Notes: generated from the sequence alone by a model not told the origin. DNA of 64,000 nucleotides from a virus (IMGVR_UViG_3300042549_002989:1-64000); one strand, 5' to 3'; counted from the first letter of the stretch, positions 7,591 through 16,278 are shown. Translations and numbers: made by a program.

Positions 7591-7884
7591 ATGACAAACA
7601 AAGACAAAAGGTCTTTGTATGACGATTTGATGGCACCTCGCTTGAACGCTAACCAAGTTCATTGCAAGTTGTCCGTCATGATGTCAGACATGGAAGAAAA
7701 AGATATTGAGGCTCTTAATAAAGCCATTGAATTGATTAAAGCCGATAGAGGTCAAGGTCGTTCAAAAACTTACAGTGCGTCATGGCTCACACAAAACTTG
7801 CGTAAGCACGGTCATTCCGTCAGCATCAGTACAATTCAACGACACATAAATGGAGAGTGCCCTTGTGAGCGACTTGGCGAGTGA
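7591..7884 (+). CDS. Helix-turn-helix protein, possible terminase small subunit
   Basis: 97 residues with a clear ribosome site upstream. The C-terminal half, SASWLTQNLRKHGHSVSIST followed by IQRHINGECPCERLGE, has the spacing of a helix-turn-helix with a terminal Cys pair; I have seen similar small proteins beside actinophage packaging genes. The N-terminal half is helical (MSDMEEKDIEALNKAIELIK). DNA binding is probable; a terminase-small or regulatory role is an inference from context. It overlaps the next gene. Confidence 0.65.
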   Translation: MTNKDKRSLYDDLMAPRLNANQVHCKLSVMMSDMEEKDIEALNKAIELIKADRGQGRSKTYSASWLTQNLRKHGHSVSISTIQRHINGECPCERLGE

Positions 7885-9013
7885 TCTTAATAAACCAGCA
7901 AACAATGCGAAGGCTCTTGGTAAGTTGCTTGAAGTATTAGAACGACAAAACATTGATATCAATGAAATTGGTTCTGTCAAGCGTGTATCTATTTACCAAT
8001 CTTTAACAAAAGATGCTGACGGTGAAGCACAAATACATGACTTAAGTGCTATTCAGTTCTCACCCAAGTGGGCAGAAGGTCCTGAATGGAATCCTGTTCA
8101 TCAGGGACCAGCAGTTAAGTTGCCACCTGTAAAAGTTACAAAAAGTAACAAGCAAACAGAATGGAACACAGCAGTAGTTCTTCCTGATATGCAGATTGGT
8201 TATTTCCGTAACTCACACGGTGAGTTAGAGCCGATACATGATGAAGCGGCTATTGACATTTGTATTGCAATGATTAAGGATTTGAAGCCTGAAAAAGTTG
8301 TTATGCATGGTGACAACTTGGATTTTGCTGAGTTTGGTAAATACCGACTTAGTCCTGCTTATGCATTGACGACTCAAAAGTCCATTGATTACGCCACTAT
8401 TTTGTGTGCTCGCCTTCGTGCAGTAGCACCTGATGCTGAAATTGTTTGGCTTGCAGGTAACCACGAAGAACGACTTGTTAACTACACATTGGACAATGCT
8501 AAGGCTTCGTTTGGTCTGAGGCGTGGAGACACCCCAGATAACTGGCCTGTGTTATCTGTTCCATTCTTGTGTCGTTTTGATGACTTTAATGTTAAGTATG
8601 TTCCTGGCTACCCTGCTGGTTACTACTGGATTAACCAGAAGTTGAAAGTTATCCACGGTACTCGTGTTAAGAGCAATGGCTCTACAGCACACATGTATTT
8701 GGCTAATGAGAAGACATCAGTTCTTTATGGACATATTCATCGCCGTGAATGGGCTGAAGTAACTCGTGAAGACTACGATGGTCGCAAAACTATTCTTGCC
8801 GCCTCCGCTGGTTGTCTTGCTCGTGTAGATGGTGTTGTACCTTCCACTAAGGGTGGTATTGACCTTGATGGTCGTCCAATGACTATCACTGAGAATTGGC
8901 AACAAGGTCTCTGTGTGGTGACATACAAAGACGGTGACGCCGAATTCAATCTTGAGATGATCCCTATTCGTGATGGTTGGGCGATGTACCACAACAAGGA
9001 ATACAAAGCATAA
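7865..9013 (+). CDS. Calcineurin-like metallophosphoesterase
   Basis: 382 residues from GTG7865 (GGAGAG lies 8 bases upstream; ATG7850 is the alternative). An N-terminal ~90-residue extension precedes the phosphoesterase core, whose metal-binding motifs appear in order: VVLPDMQIG, VMHGDNLDFAE, WLAGNHEER, VIHGTRV and LYGHIHRREWAE. This family includes Mre11/SbcD-type nucleases and phosphatases. In the head module it may trim or repair DNA during packaging. The stop overlaps the next ATG. Confidence 0.85.
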   Translation: MSDLASDLNKPANNAKALGKLLEVLERQNIDINEIGSVKRVSIYQSLTKDADGEAQIHDLSAIQFSPKWAEGPEWNPVHQGPAVKLPPVKVTKSNKQTEWNTAVVLPDMQIGYFRNSHGELEPIHDEAAIDICIAMIKDLKPEKVVMHGDNLDFAEFGKYRLSPAYALTTQKSIDYATILCARLRAVAPDAEIVWLAGNHEERLVNYTLDNAKASFGLRRGDTPDNWPVLSVPFLCRFDDFNVKYVPGYPAGYYWINQKLKVIHGTRVKSNGSTAHMYLANEKTSVLYGHIHRREWAEVTREDYDGRKTILAASAGCLARVDGVVPSTKGGIDLDGRPMTITENWQQGLCVVTYKDGDAEFNLEMIPIRDGWAMYHNKEYKA

Positions 9014-9630
9014 TGACAACTATCGTAGGTATTCAGGGTGACAACTACGCTGTTATTTGTACTGACAGTCGTATATCGTCTTTTGACGAATCAGGTATGG
9101 CATATCAAGTAACTACACTTGGGGCAGGTTCTAGCAAGATTGCCGCAAATGGTAAATACATTCTTGGAGCCGCAGGTGATGTGAGAGCCATCAACATCCT
9201 TCATCACGCTTTCACACCACCTCCTCCACCCTTGCATGCCTACGGTAAAAAGTTAGACCAGTTCATTACCCGACAGTTCATCCCAGCATTACGAACTTGC
9301 TTTGACGAACAGGGGTACTCCGTCCCAGAGCGTGAAGGATCTGAGCATATGGCTGAACATGGGTCCACCATTATTTTGGTGGTTCATGGAACCCTCTATA
9401 TTATTGACGGAGACTACTCGTGGACATCGGACACGGCTGGAATCTATGCCATTGGTACAGGGTCTTCCTATGCTCTTGGTGCCCTACAGACCCTTGCAGG
9501 GGGTAAGAAACTGAGTGCGCAACAGGCAAAAACTATTGCTAACAAGGCTCTTGCTGTAGCCAGCAAATTTGACCCATATACGGGTTCACCCTTCCAAGCC
9601 TTTACGCAAGAACGAGAAGTAAAAAAATAG
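9013..9630 (+). CDS. Proteasome beta/HslV-like Ntn hydrolase, candidate capsid maturation protease
   Basis: 205 residues from ATG9013. It begins MTTIVGIQGDNYAVICTDSR: removal of Met would expose Thr1, and Asp17 with Arg19 match the D-x-R of proteasome beta subunits. A Lys (residue 41 from Thr1, after an insertion) takes the place of Lys33. Later motifs GAAGDVRAI, IYAIGTGSSYALGALQTL and SAQQAKTIANKALAVASKFD match HslV helix and loop patterns. No HslU-type ATPase is nearby. Only metallophosphoesterase, membrane, portal, scaffold and capsid genes surround it, and no S14, S78 or U35 protease is visible. Fold assignment is strong; the maturation role is inferred. Confidence 0.8.
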   Translation: MTTIVGIQGDNYAVICTDSRISSFDESGMAYQVTTLGAGSSKIAANGKYILGAAGDVRAINILHHAFTPPPPPLHAYGKKLDQFITRQFIPALRTCFDEQGYSVPEREGSEHMAEHGSTIILVVHGTLYIIDGDYSWTSDTAGIYAIGTGSSYALGALQTLAGGKKLSAQQAKTIANKALAVASKFDPYTGSPFQAFTQEREVKK

Positions 9631-9661
9631 TATCATTAAGTGACCCATTTAAGGAGCACTA

Positions 9662-9985
9662 ATGGCTACAAAGAACCAGCAGGTCGCAGACCAGACTCTA
9701 AAAGGTGCCGTTGTCGGCGCACTTTCGTTTTTTCTTGCTAAGGCAAATATTGACCCAGGCGCACAGGCTGCAATCATGCCTCTTGTTATCACAGGTCTTG
9801 CCTATGCAAGCACCATGATCGGTGACAGGGGTACAGCAAACTTTCTTGCCAAGGCTTCGGAAGAACTTCCAGAACTTGTAGAAGAAGTTCAGGCAGAAGT
9901 GGCTAAAAAGAAAGCCACTGCTAAAAAGGCTTCTGCTAAGAAAGTGGCTCCTGCTAAGAAAGCGGCTTCAAAGGCTGGCAATTAA
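9662..9985 (+). CDS. Membrane protein with histone-like Lys/Ala-rich tail
   Basis: 107 residues behind a good ribosome site (TAAGGAGCACTA). Two hydrophobic segments lie at about residues 14-28 (GAVVGALSFFLAKA) and 33-53 (GAQAAIMPLVITGLAYAST). They are followed by an acidic helix (EELPELVEEVQAEVA) and a tail of KKATAKKASAKKVAPAKK type. The tail resembles the nucleic-acid-binding arms of histone H1-like proteins. A holin with a charged tail or a DNA-tethering membrane protein are both possible. Confidence 0.65.
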   Translation: MATKNQQVADQTLKGAVVGALSFFLAKANIDPGAQAAIMPLVITGLAYASTMIGDRGTANFLAKASEELPELVEEVQAEVAKKKATAKKASAKKVAPAKKAASKAGN

Positions 9986-10665
9986 TGCCCGCTGATGAAA
10001 TTGTTAATCCTGACAGTTTTGAATACAACAAGGTTAACAAGGTTAACCCTAGCACAGTAGCCGAAACTACCAAAAAATATGGTGGGTCTACTACTTTTGC
10101 ATTAACAGGTGAGCCTGCTGAATCGGGAACTTCTGTATCACTTGGTGGCTTTGAAGACCGTGTTCCTGTAGATGACTTTGGTGTGAGTGATGTTACCCGC
10201 TATATGCATACTCCAGAACACCACGCCGCTTTGACAGGCCGTCCACATAGAGCACTTGGCACTTGGATTGACGAAGACGAGAACGAAACTCCACAGGTTT
10301 TCCTAGATGTTTCTAAAGTGTACCCAGAAACTTCTCAAGGAAACAAGGAAGCCCGTGGTGCTACTGTTGCTGGGAATCAGATGGGTAATTTTAACCTTCG
10401 TACATTTACTACTGAATATAACCCATTACACCCCGATGTACTAAAGCGTGCAGGTGGTAATGTGGAGTTACAACCAGGTGAAGCAGAACGATATACTACT
10501 TCTGACGCACCTATTGGTGATGAAGTAGTATTTGGAAACACAACAGAACGACAAACTTTTTCCCGTGGTCGTGGTAAGAAAAAGGCAGTGGTGCCAGCAG
10601 GTCAAGGAAACTTTATTTTTCTTGGAACTGGTAGTCAATTGAAACCACCACCAAAGAAAAAGTAG
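9985..10665 (+). CDS. Unknown protein upstream of the portal
   Basis: 226 residues starting on the stop of the previous gene (TAATG). A central region, ALGTWIDEDENETPQVFLDV through MGNFNLRTFTTEYNP, looks folded and mixed alpha/beta. The C-terminus is basic and Pro-rich (LKPPPKKK). Similar proteins occur next to portal genes in actinophages, but I know of no assigned function. A minor head protein is the likeliest guess. Confidence 0.65.
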   Translation: MPADEIVNPDSFEYNKVNKVNPSTVAETTKKYGGSTTFALTGEPAESGTSVSLGGFEDRVPVDDFGVSDVTRYMHTPEHHAALTGRPHRALGTWIDEDENETPQVFLDVSKVYPETSQGNKEARGATVAGNQMGNFNLRTFTTEYNPLHPDVLKRAGGNVELQPGEAERYTTSDAPIGDEVVFGNTTERQTFSRGRGKKKAVVPAGQGNFIFLGTGSQLKPPPKKK

Positions 10666-10678
10666 TAAGGTCTAACTT

Positions 10679-12367
10679 ATGGCAATGGACTTTTGGTCCC
10701 CATCTTATAGAGCGGCATCTAGCGACCTTACAGTTGCTATTTCTCCTCTTGGATTGGTAGAACTCGCAGACGAAGAATTTGAGGTTCATGGCCCACGCCT
10801 GAACCGTTACTCTGCGGCATGGGCTTGGTACCTTGGTCACCACTGGTCATATCGCCGTGAGATGGGTGAATCTCAGTTCTACATGAACTATGTCCGTGTA
10901 ATGTCGGACTACATCACCAACTTCTGCTTTGGTAAAGGTATTCAATTCCGTTGTCCTGAGCAAAATGCCGCAATTATTCCACATCTATTGGCTCAAGTAT
11001 GGGAAAACCATAACTCAAAGCATTATGTTCTTTGGGAAATGGGTCAATTAGCATCTGTAACTGGTGACTGTTTTGTCAAAGTTGCTTATGAAGAGCCTTA
11101 TGTGGACTCCGTAGGTGTTCCCATTGAAGGAAGAATTCGTATTATTCCTTTGAACCCAGCGCATTGTTTTCCTGAGTATCACCCACATGACCGTGATCGT
11201 TTGTTGCGCTTTAAACTTAAATACCGTTTCTGGGGTACCTCTCCTGAAGGAACTCGTCAGGTATATACCTTCACTGAAATCCTTTCTGACGACATGATTC
11301 AACAGTTCATCAATGACGAATTGATTGACCAATATCCAAATGCTTTGGGCACAATTCCTGTTGTACATATTCCAAATACTTCTATCTCATCATCTCCTTG
11401 GGGTCAGTCAGACATCTGGGACATCATCCCATTGAACCGTGAACTTAACGAAAAGATGGTTGAAGTTTCTGACATCATCAACTACCACGCCGCACCTGTC
11501 ACTATCATCACTGGTGCTAAGGCTTCCCAGTTGGAGCGTGGACCTAAAAAAGTGTGGGCAGGTCTTCCTAAAGATGCCAGCGTTTTCAACCTTGAGTCTC
11601 GTGGTGAGATGTCAGGAGCCTTGGAGTACATCCAGTTCCTAAAGCGCACTATGCACGAAATGACTGGTGTTCCTGAAACTGCACTTGGTCAATTCCAGCC
11701 CGTGTCTAACACATCTGGCGTTGCTTTGGCTATTCAATACCAGCCAATGATGAACCGTTTTATGATGAAAAAGGTTCACTTTACTAAGGGTCTTGAGCGT
11801 GTCAACGAAATTGTTATCCGTACAGCGGCTGTATTTGAGCCACAAATGCTCCAGTACAACCCAAGCAAATCGGCTATGCCTGAGCGTGACCAAGCAACTC
11901 AATTAGATCCTGCTGACCCTTTGACCTATAAGACAACTGTCCACTGGCCTGAGCCATTGCCTGTTGACCAACTTATTAAACTCAATGAGGTTCAAGCAAA
12001 GATGGCACTTGGTTTGGAATCCAAGCGTGGTGCCTTGCGTATTCTTGGCGAAGAATTCCCGAATGAAAAGATGGACGAAATCTTTGAGGAATTGCAAGAT
12101 GACGCTATGGATCAAGGCGCTCTTGACATGCTAAATGCTCAAATCCAGATGGCAGTAATGCTTGCCACTGGTATGGTTCCAGGACCTGACGGTCCTGAAA
12201 TGACTTCGGCTGGAGGTGCTAGTGTATCTTCAGCAGGAGGCTCTCCTGATGGGGGACCAATGCCTGGTCCAGTCATTACCCCCCAAGAAGAGCAGATGGT
12301 AAATCAACTTGTAAGCAAGGCATACGGAGCAAGGTTCGCCCAGCGCCGTGTGCCTGACGAAGAATAA
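10679..12367 (+). CDS. Portal protein
   Basis: 562 residues, the usual portal length. The N-terminal part holds Trp-rich helices (AWAWYLGHHWSYRREMGE), the wing region is beta-rich, and the clip/stem region includes IIPLNRELNEKMVEVSDIIN and MHEMTGVPETALGQFQPVSN, a motif typical of portals. The C-terminus is Gly/Pro-rich and disordered. The dodecameric ring docks the terminase and the neck. It lies directly before the scaffold and capsid genes. A TAAGGT hexamer lies seven bases before ATG10679, so a separate near-leaderless transcript is possible. Confidence 0.9.
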   Translation: MAMDFWSPSYRAASSDLTVAISPLGLVELADEEFEVHGPRLNRYSAAWAWYLGHHWSYRREMGESQFYMNYVRVMSDYITNFCFGKGIQFRCPEQNAAIIPHLLAQVWENHNSKHYVLWEMGQLASVTGDCFVKVAYEEPYVDSVGVPIEGRIRIIPLNPAHCFPEYHPHDRDRLLRFKLKYRFWGTSPEGTRQVYTFTEILSDDMIQQFINDELIDQYPNALGTIPVVHIPNTSISSSPWGQSDIWDIIPLNRELNEKMVEVSDIINYHAAPVTIITGAKASQLERGPKKVWAGLPKDASVFNLESRGEMSGALEYIQFLKRTMHEMTGVPETALGQFQPVSNTSGVALAIQYQPMMNRFMMKKVHFTKGLERVNEIVIRTAAVFEPQMLQYNPSKSAMPERDQATQLDPADPLTYKTTVHWPEPLPVDQLIKLNEVQAKMALGLESKRGALRILGEEFPNEKMDEIFEELQDDAMDQGALDMLNAQIQMAVMLATGMVPGPDGPEMTSAGGASVSSAGGSPDGGPMPGPVITPQEEQMVNQLVSKAYGARFAQRRVPDEE

Positions 12368-12421
12368 ATAGTCATATCAATTAAGACCCTAAAAGCCAAA
12401 CTAACAAAGTAGGTAACACTC

Positions 12422-13225
12422 ATGGCAAAGAACAGTAGTCCCGAAGGGGACATTATTTCCGTCCCAATGGATGCTCCAATGGTGGAGCAATTTGTAGAAG
12501 ACGCAATGTCTAAAACAAATGGAAAAGTATTTTCTGAGGACGATGTTGAAAACATCCGCAAACAGGAAAAAGACAAGATGTACAAGCGTCTTGAAGAAGC
12601 AGATACCCGTGTAAAAAGCATGGAAGAGCAAATGGCTGTTATTGCCGCAGAGCGTGAAGCCGCTCGCAAAGAAGCAGAATTGCGTGCCAACAAAGAGGCA
12701 GAAATCATCCGTCAGCGTGAAATTGACGAAATGAGCGCAAAAGAACTTCTTCTAAAGAAAGAAGACGAGTTCAATCAGCGCATTAACTCTGTTGAGGCAG
12801 AGTGGCAGGAACGCCTTAATGTCATTGAACAACAGCGCCAAGCACAGGAAGCACTTCTTGATAAAGAGCGCCAAATGCAGGCTTTGATCCATTATCGCAA
12901 CAACAGACTCCAAGCAGAGCAGGAAGCCATCATTCCTGAACTCATTGACTTGGTGTCAGGAAACAGCGAGGAAGAGATTGAGCAATCAATTGCTGTACTT
13001 CGTGAGCGTTCATCTGCTATTATTGAATCAATCCAACAAGCGACTGCGCAACAGCAAGGTCGTTTGCGGGGGGCGCCAGTAACGGCTCCTCCTGTTGGGC
13101 CAATGGAAACTCAGACGGAATATCAACAGTTAAATGCGGATGACATCCGCAATATGTCAATGGATCAGTATTCAAAAATGCGGGACAGGCTCCTAAATGC
13201 ACGGTCTTCACGAGGCCGTTTCTAA
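12422..13225 (+). CDS. Capsid scaffolding protein
   Basis: 267 residues, highly charged and Glu/Lys/Gln-rich. A long coiled coil spans about residues 40-170 (EDDVENIRKQEKDKMYKRLE, then EEQMAVIAAEREAARKEAEL and so on). A Gln-rich linker and a short C-terminal capsid-binding-like helix (IRNMSMDQYSKMRDRLLNAR) follow. Position between portal and major capsid protein and composition fit a scaffold, which directs prohead assembly and then leaves or is degraded. Confidence 0.85.
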   Translation: MAKNSSPEGDIISVPMDAPMVEQFVEDAMSKTNGKVFSEDDVENIRKQEKDKMYKRLEEADTRVKSMEEQMAVIAAEREAARKEAELRANKEAEIIRQREIDEMSAKELLLKKEDEFNQRINSVEAEWQERLNVIEQQRQAQEALLDKERQMQALIHYRNNRLQAEQEAIIPELIDLVSGNSEEEIEQSIAVLRERSSAIIESIQQATAQQQGRLRGAPVTAPPVGPMETQTEYQQLNADDIRNMSMDQYSKMRDRLLNARSSRGRF

Positions 13226-13264
13226 AAACCCATACAAACCCCTATCCACGGAGGATAATAAATC

Positions 13265-14347
13265 ATGGCCCTTCCAGGTCCCGCAGGTGGTGCAGTAACA
13301 ACGGCAGGTGCAACAAGTGCAACTGGCTATACCGTTGGAGGCACCGCTCTCTCCCCAGCAATCCAGACTATCTGGTCCAAAGAAATCCTTTTCCAAGCGA
13401 TGCCAGTGCTTCGCTTTGAGCAGTTTGCCGTCAAGAAGACGGAACTGGGCGTTATGCCAGGTCTCACTATCAACTTCATGCGTTACAACAACCTTGCAAC
13501 TGACGAATCAGCAGGCGCTGAATTGACAGAAGGTACCCGTATGGAGCCAGTGGCTTTGTCCGCTAGTCAAATCCAGATCACCGTTAAAGAGCAGGGTAAG
13601 GCAGTTTCGGTTACCGAACTTCTTCTCAACGCTTCGTTTGACGATGTTATGGCATCATCTTCTCGCCTTCTTGGTCGTCACATGGCACAGTCTATGGACA
13701 TCCAGGCTCGCAACACGCTTTACCAGGCTGGTGTTCCTTTTGGTGGCGGCGCTGCCGTTGCACCATCGGTTGTCTTCGGACGCACTGCTCCTTCTACTCG
13801 TGGTCCTCGTGCTCCTTATGAGTATGCAGCCGCTGGTAACTCAGGTGCTCCTGGCTACATGTCACCTGCAACCGTTAAGGACGCAGTTGAGATCTTGGCT
13901 AACCAGAACATCCCACGCCTTGGTGATACCTATGTGTGCTTCGTTCACCCATCACAGAGCCGTTCCATCCGTGACTGGCCAGAGTTCATTGAAGTAACGA
14001 AGTATGCCGCTCCAGGTAACTTCATGCTTGGTGAAATTGGTCGCTTGTACGATGTGGTCTTCATTGAAACCACTCAGGTCAAGTCAGGTCTCGGCAAGGT
14101 TGACTCCAACCCAGCAACAAGTACCCAAGACGCAGTTCTTAGCAACTCGTACTCATCCATCATGATCGGTGATAACGCCTTCGGACAAGCCATTGCATTG
14201 CCAGTGGAACTCCGTGACGGTGGAGTCATTGACTTTGGTCGTGAGCACGGCTTGTCATGGTACGCAATCTGGGGCTTCGGTGTAATCACACACGAATCTC
14301 GTGTCATCATCAACACCCTCGGTGGCGCCGTACCTGTTGCGGCCTAA
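13265..14347 (+). CDS. Major capsid protein (HK97 fold, N4 gp56-like)
   Basis: 360 residues after a strong ribosome site (CACGGAGGATAATAAATC). Recognisable segments are ILFQAMPVLRFEQFAVKKTE, GLTINFMRYNNLATDE, AELTEGTRMEPVALSASQIQ, KAVSVTELLLNASFDDVM and the C-terminal HGLSWYAIWGFGVITHESRV, all matching the N4-gp56-type branch of HK97-fold capsid proteins. The first ~25 residues are Gly/Ala/Thr-rich with no long delta domain. Codons are relatively GC-richer than in many neighbours, consistent with high expression. A strong hairpin follows the gene. Confidence 0.9.
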   Translation: MALPGPAGGAVTTAGATSATGYTVGGTALSPAIQTIWSKEILFQAMPVLRFEQFAVKKTELGVMPGLTINFMRYNNLATDESAGAELTEGTRMEPVALSASQIQITVKEQGKAVSVTELLLNASFDDVMASSSRLLGRHMAQSMDIQARNTLYQAGVPFGGGAAVAPSVVFGRTAPSTRGPRAPYEYAAAGNSGAPGYMSPATVKDAVEILANQNIPRLGDTYVCFVHPSQSRSIRDWPEFIEVTKYAAPGNFMLGEIGRLYDVVFIETTQVKSGLGKVDSNPATSTQDAVLSNSYSSIMIGDNAFGQAIALPVELRDGGVIDFGREHGLSWYAIWGFGVITHESRVIINTLGGAVPVAA

Positions 14348-14366
14348 TCCACTACTATAACTTCCT

Positions 14367-14399
14367 AGTGGGGGAACGGCGAAAGCCTAGTACCCCACT
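14367..14399 (+). terminator. Two-tiered hairpin after the capsid gene
   Basis: AGTGGGG (14367-14373) pairs with CCCCACT (14393-14399). Inside, GGC (14378-14380) and GCC (14385-14387) close a GAAA tetraloop. TTAAGTTGTTTTTC follows, a broken U-tract. It may be a partial intrinsic terminator or an mRNA-stabilising 3' structure for the abundant capsid transcript. CCTAGTG and CCTAGTA repeat on either side of the inner stem. Confidence 0.65.
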
Positions 14400-14436
14400 T
14401 TAAGTTGTTTTTCAATCACTACCAAAAGGAGTAGCC

Positions 14437-14706
14437 ATGGCTACAAAGAAAACAAATGTTACAACCACAGACATCTTCTCAGAGCCAGAGGAAACAACCA
14501 CAGAGGTTGTAGAGACAGAAGTACCTGCAAAGGCTTCTGTTGTCGCTCCTGGAGCACCTGAGTCCAAGAAAGGCCGTGTTAAAGGCACTTGGAAAATGTA
14601 CTGGGGTCAAGACACTTTTGATTTTGAAGATGGGAAGACATACACGCTTCCTGTAGGTCTCTATGACCACCTCAAAAACCACGGGAACATCTACGACACT
14701 CTTTAA
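14437..14706 (+). CDS. Small head-associated protein
   Basis: 89 residues behind an AAAGGAGTAGCC ribosome site. The N-terminal ~50 residues are acidic and disordered (Thr/Glu/Val-rich). The C-terminal domain, KGTWKMYWGQDTFDFEDGKT followed by YTLPVGLYDHLKNHGNIYDT, is compact and resembles small proteins often coded right after capsid genes. A head decoration or stabilising role is likely from context only. Confidence 0.65.
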   Translation: MATKKTNVTTTDIFSEPEETTTEVVETEVPAKASVVAPGAPESKKGRVKGTWKMYWGQDTFDFEDGKTYTLPVGLYDHLKNHGNIYDTL

Positions 14707-14713
14707 GGAATAA

Positions 14714-16123
14714 ATGTCTGGCTTTACAATTCCAAACACGCCTGATTCATTCAATCAAAATCAGGCAGAGCCAGACTCCCTAGACTTCCAAATTTTAGGA
14801 AATCAAAGAAGTGGTGTAGTCAGTGGCTGTGCTGTTAGCACTAATGCTACTGCTCAAAAAGTAACTGTTGCCGCTGGTGAGGTACTCATCAATGGCTCGT
14901 ACTACCCATACGCTGGTGGAGTAGTTGATTTAACTGCTTACACATCACCTGCCTTCTTTGATGTTATATACGCCCGTTTATCGGGATCAACCGTTACTTG
15001 TTATGCAGTTGCCCCTGCAACTGGTAGCACAAACCCTAGATTCCCATCATCTGGTTCTGGTGCAAACCAAGTAAACCTTGACACGACAGATGTTGTATTG
15101 GCGTCTGTATACCGTGTTGATAATAGTGTTGTAGATTCAGGAGCCATCGTTGACAAGCGTGTCTTTGTGCGTTCTACCACAAACCGTACCCTTGGGGATA
15201 CTGTCTCTGCTAACAGAGGTTCTGCTGGTGACACCTTCGTCAATACTTCATGGACACCTGGAAGCACGACTGCTTCTCCGTTTTCAGTAAAAGTTGGGGC
15301 AACTTGGTACAACCTTGCATACTGGACGGCTAACAGTAACATCTCTACTTCTGGCACCATTACAGCAGGTTCTTTTGTAGGACCACTGTCAGGTAATGCA
15401 ACTACTGCTACAAGTGCCACAAGCGCTACAAGTGCAGGCACCGTTCCTTGGTCGGGTGTTTCTGGAAAACCATCTCTAGTAGAAAATAACAATGGAACTT
15501 ATTCCATTAACATCAGTGGTTCTGCTGGTTATGCTTCTAATGCTGGTTATGCTAATTCTACAAATCTTGCTGCAACTGCTTCAAGACTTCAATATGGTAC
15601 CACCCTCTTTATGGCGCAAAACTATCCGAATCACAATGGGAATGATTTCTGGGATGTTTTTGGTGACATGGATTTGAATGGAACCGTTTTCTATATAAAC
15701 CCAGGACCGTCTTCAGTGACAGAGGGCATAGTTCGTACTTCTACAGGCGAGTTAAAAAAGAACAGCGCTTCTGGAGTTTCTCTTCGTGACTACAAAGAAG
15801 ACATTGTTCCAATGGAAAACGCCTTGGCTAAATTGTCATTGCTTCAACCAAGAAACTTCAGATTTAAAGAAGAAATATTGGTTCCAAATGAACCATATGA
15901 TATTTTTAATAGGCGCACACAACTTCAATATGGTTTTGTCATGGAAGAAGTACAGGAGTCTGTACCTGACTTGGTGATGCACAAATCATCTGATGGCATA
16001 AACCACGAGGCAATGTACTGGAAAGAGCCTGGCATGATTGCTTTGGCTATTGGAGCAATACAAGAATTGTTAGCGAAAGTTGATTTACTAGAAGCACGAG
16101 TTGAAGCCTTAGAGGGTAAATGA
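14714..16123 (+). CDS. Fibre-like protein with C-terminal S74 intramolecular chaperone
   Basis: 469 residues. The N-terminal two thirds are beta-rich (SQVNLDTTDVVLASVYRVDN-like repeats, Ser/Thr/Ala tracts such as TTATSATSATSAGT). From about residue 355, VSLRDYKEDIVPMENALAKL, YGFVMEEVQESVPDLVMHKS and IALAIGAIQELLAKVDLLEA match the peptidase S74 / endosialidase-chaperone domain, which trimerises fibres and then cleaves itself; the Ser and Lys of SLRDYK match the catalytic dyad. It stands, unusually, between head and neck genes, far from the other fibre genes. Confidence 0.8.
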   Translation: MSGFTIPNTPDSFNQNQAEPDSLDFQILGNQRSGVVSGCAVSTNATAQKVTVAAGEVLINGSYYPYAGGVVDLTAYTSPAFFDVIYARLSGSTVTCYAVAPATGSTNPRFPSSGSGANQVNLDTTDVVLASVYRVDNSVVDSGAIVDKRVFVRSTTNRTLGDTVSANRGSAGDTFVNTSWTPGSTTASPFSVKVGATWYNLAYWTANSNISTSGTITAGSFVGPLSGNATTATSATSATSAGTVPWSGVSGKPSLVENNNGTYSINISGSAGYASNAGYANSTNLAATASRLQYGTTLFMAQNYPNHNGNDFWDVFGDMDLNGTVFYINPGPSSVTEGIVRTSTGELKKNSASGVSLRDYKEDIVPMENALAKLSLLQPRNFRFKEEILVPNEPYDIFNRRTQLQYGFVMEEVQESVPDLVMHKSSDGINHEAMYWKEPGMIALAIGAIQELLAKVDLLEARVEALEGK

Positions 16124-16278
16124 GTGAAGAACCACGCCCTCTACCCACACCAACAGGGTCGGTAACTGACATCACTCGTGTGCGTTCTGTTATGTCCCAC
16201 AGACACCGTGAACAACAGCCACAAGTCAACCAACCATACCAAGACACCCTTCCAGGTGCGGGTTCAGGAGATCAATAA
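16120..16278 (+). CDS. Small Pro-rich protein between fibre and neck genes
   Basis: 52 residues, MSEEPRPLPTPTGSVTDITR then VRSVMSHRHREQQPQVNQ. It starts in an ATGA overlap with the S74 fibre gene and ends in a TAATG overlap with the next gene, so it fits the operon exactly. It is probably disordered. No family recognised. Confidence 0.6.
   Translation: MSEEPRPLPTPTGSVTDITRVRSVMSHRHREQQPQVNQPYQDTLPGAGSGDQ

Noticed and set aside
12304-12708. Minus-strand frame opposite the scaffold gene
   Set aside because: Ser/Ala/Leu-rich shadow of a coiled-coil gene on the plus strand; no start signal.
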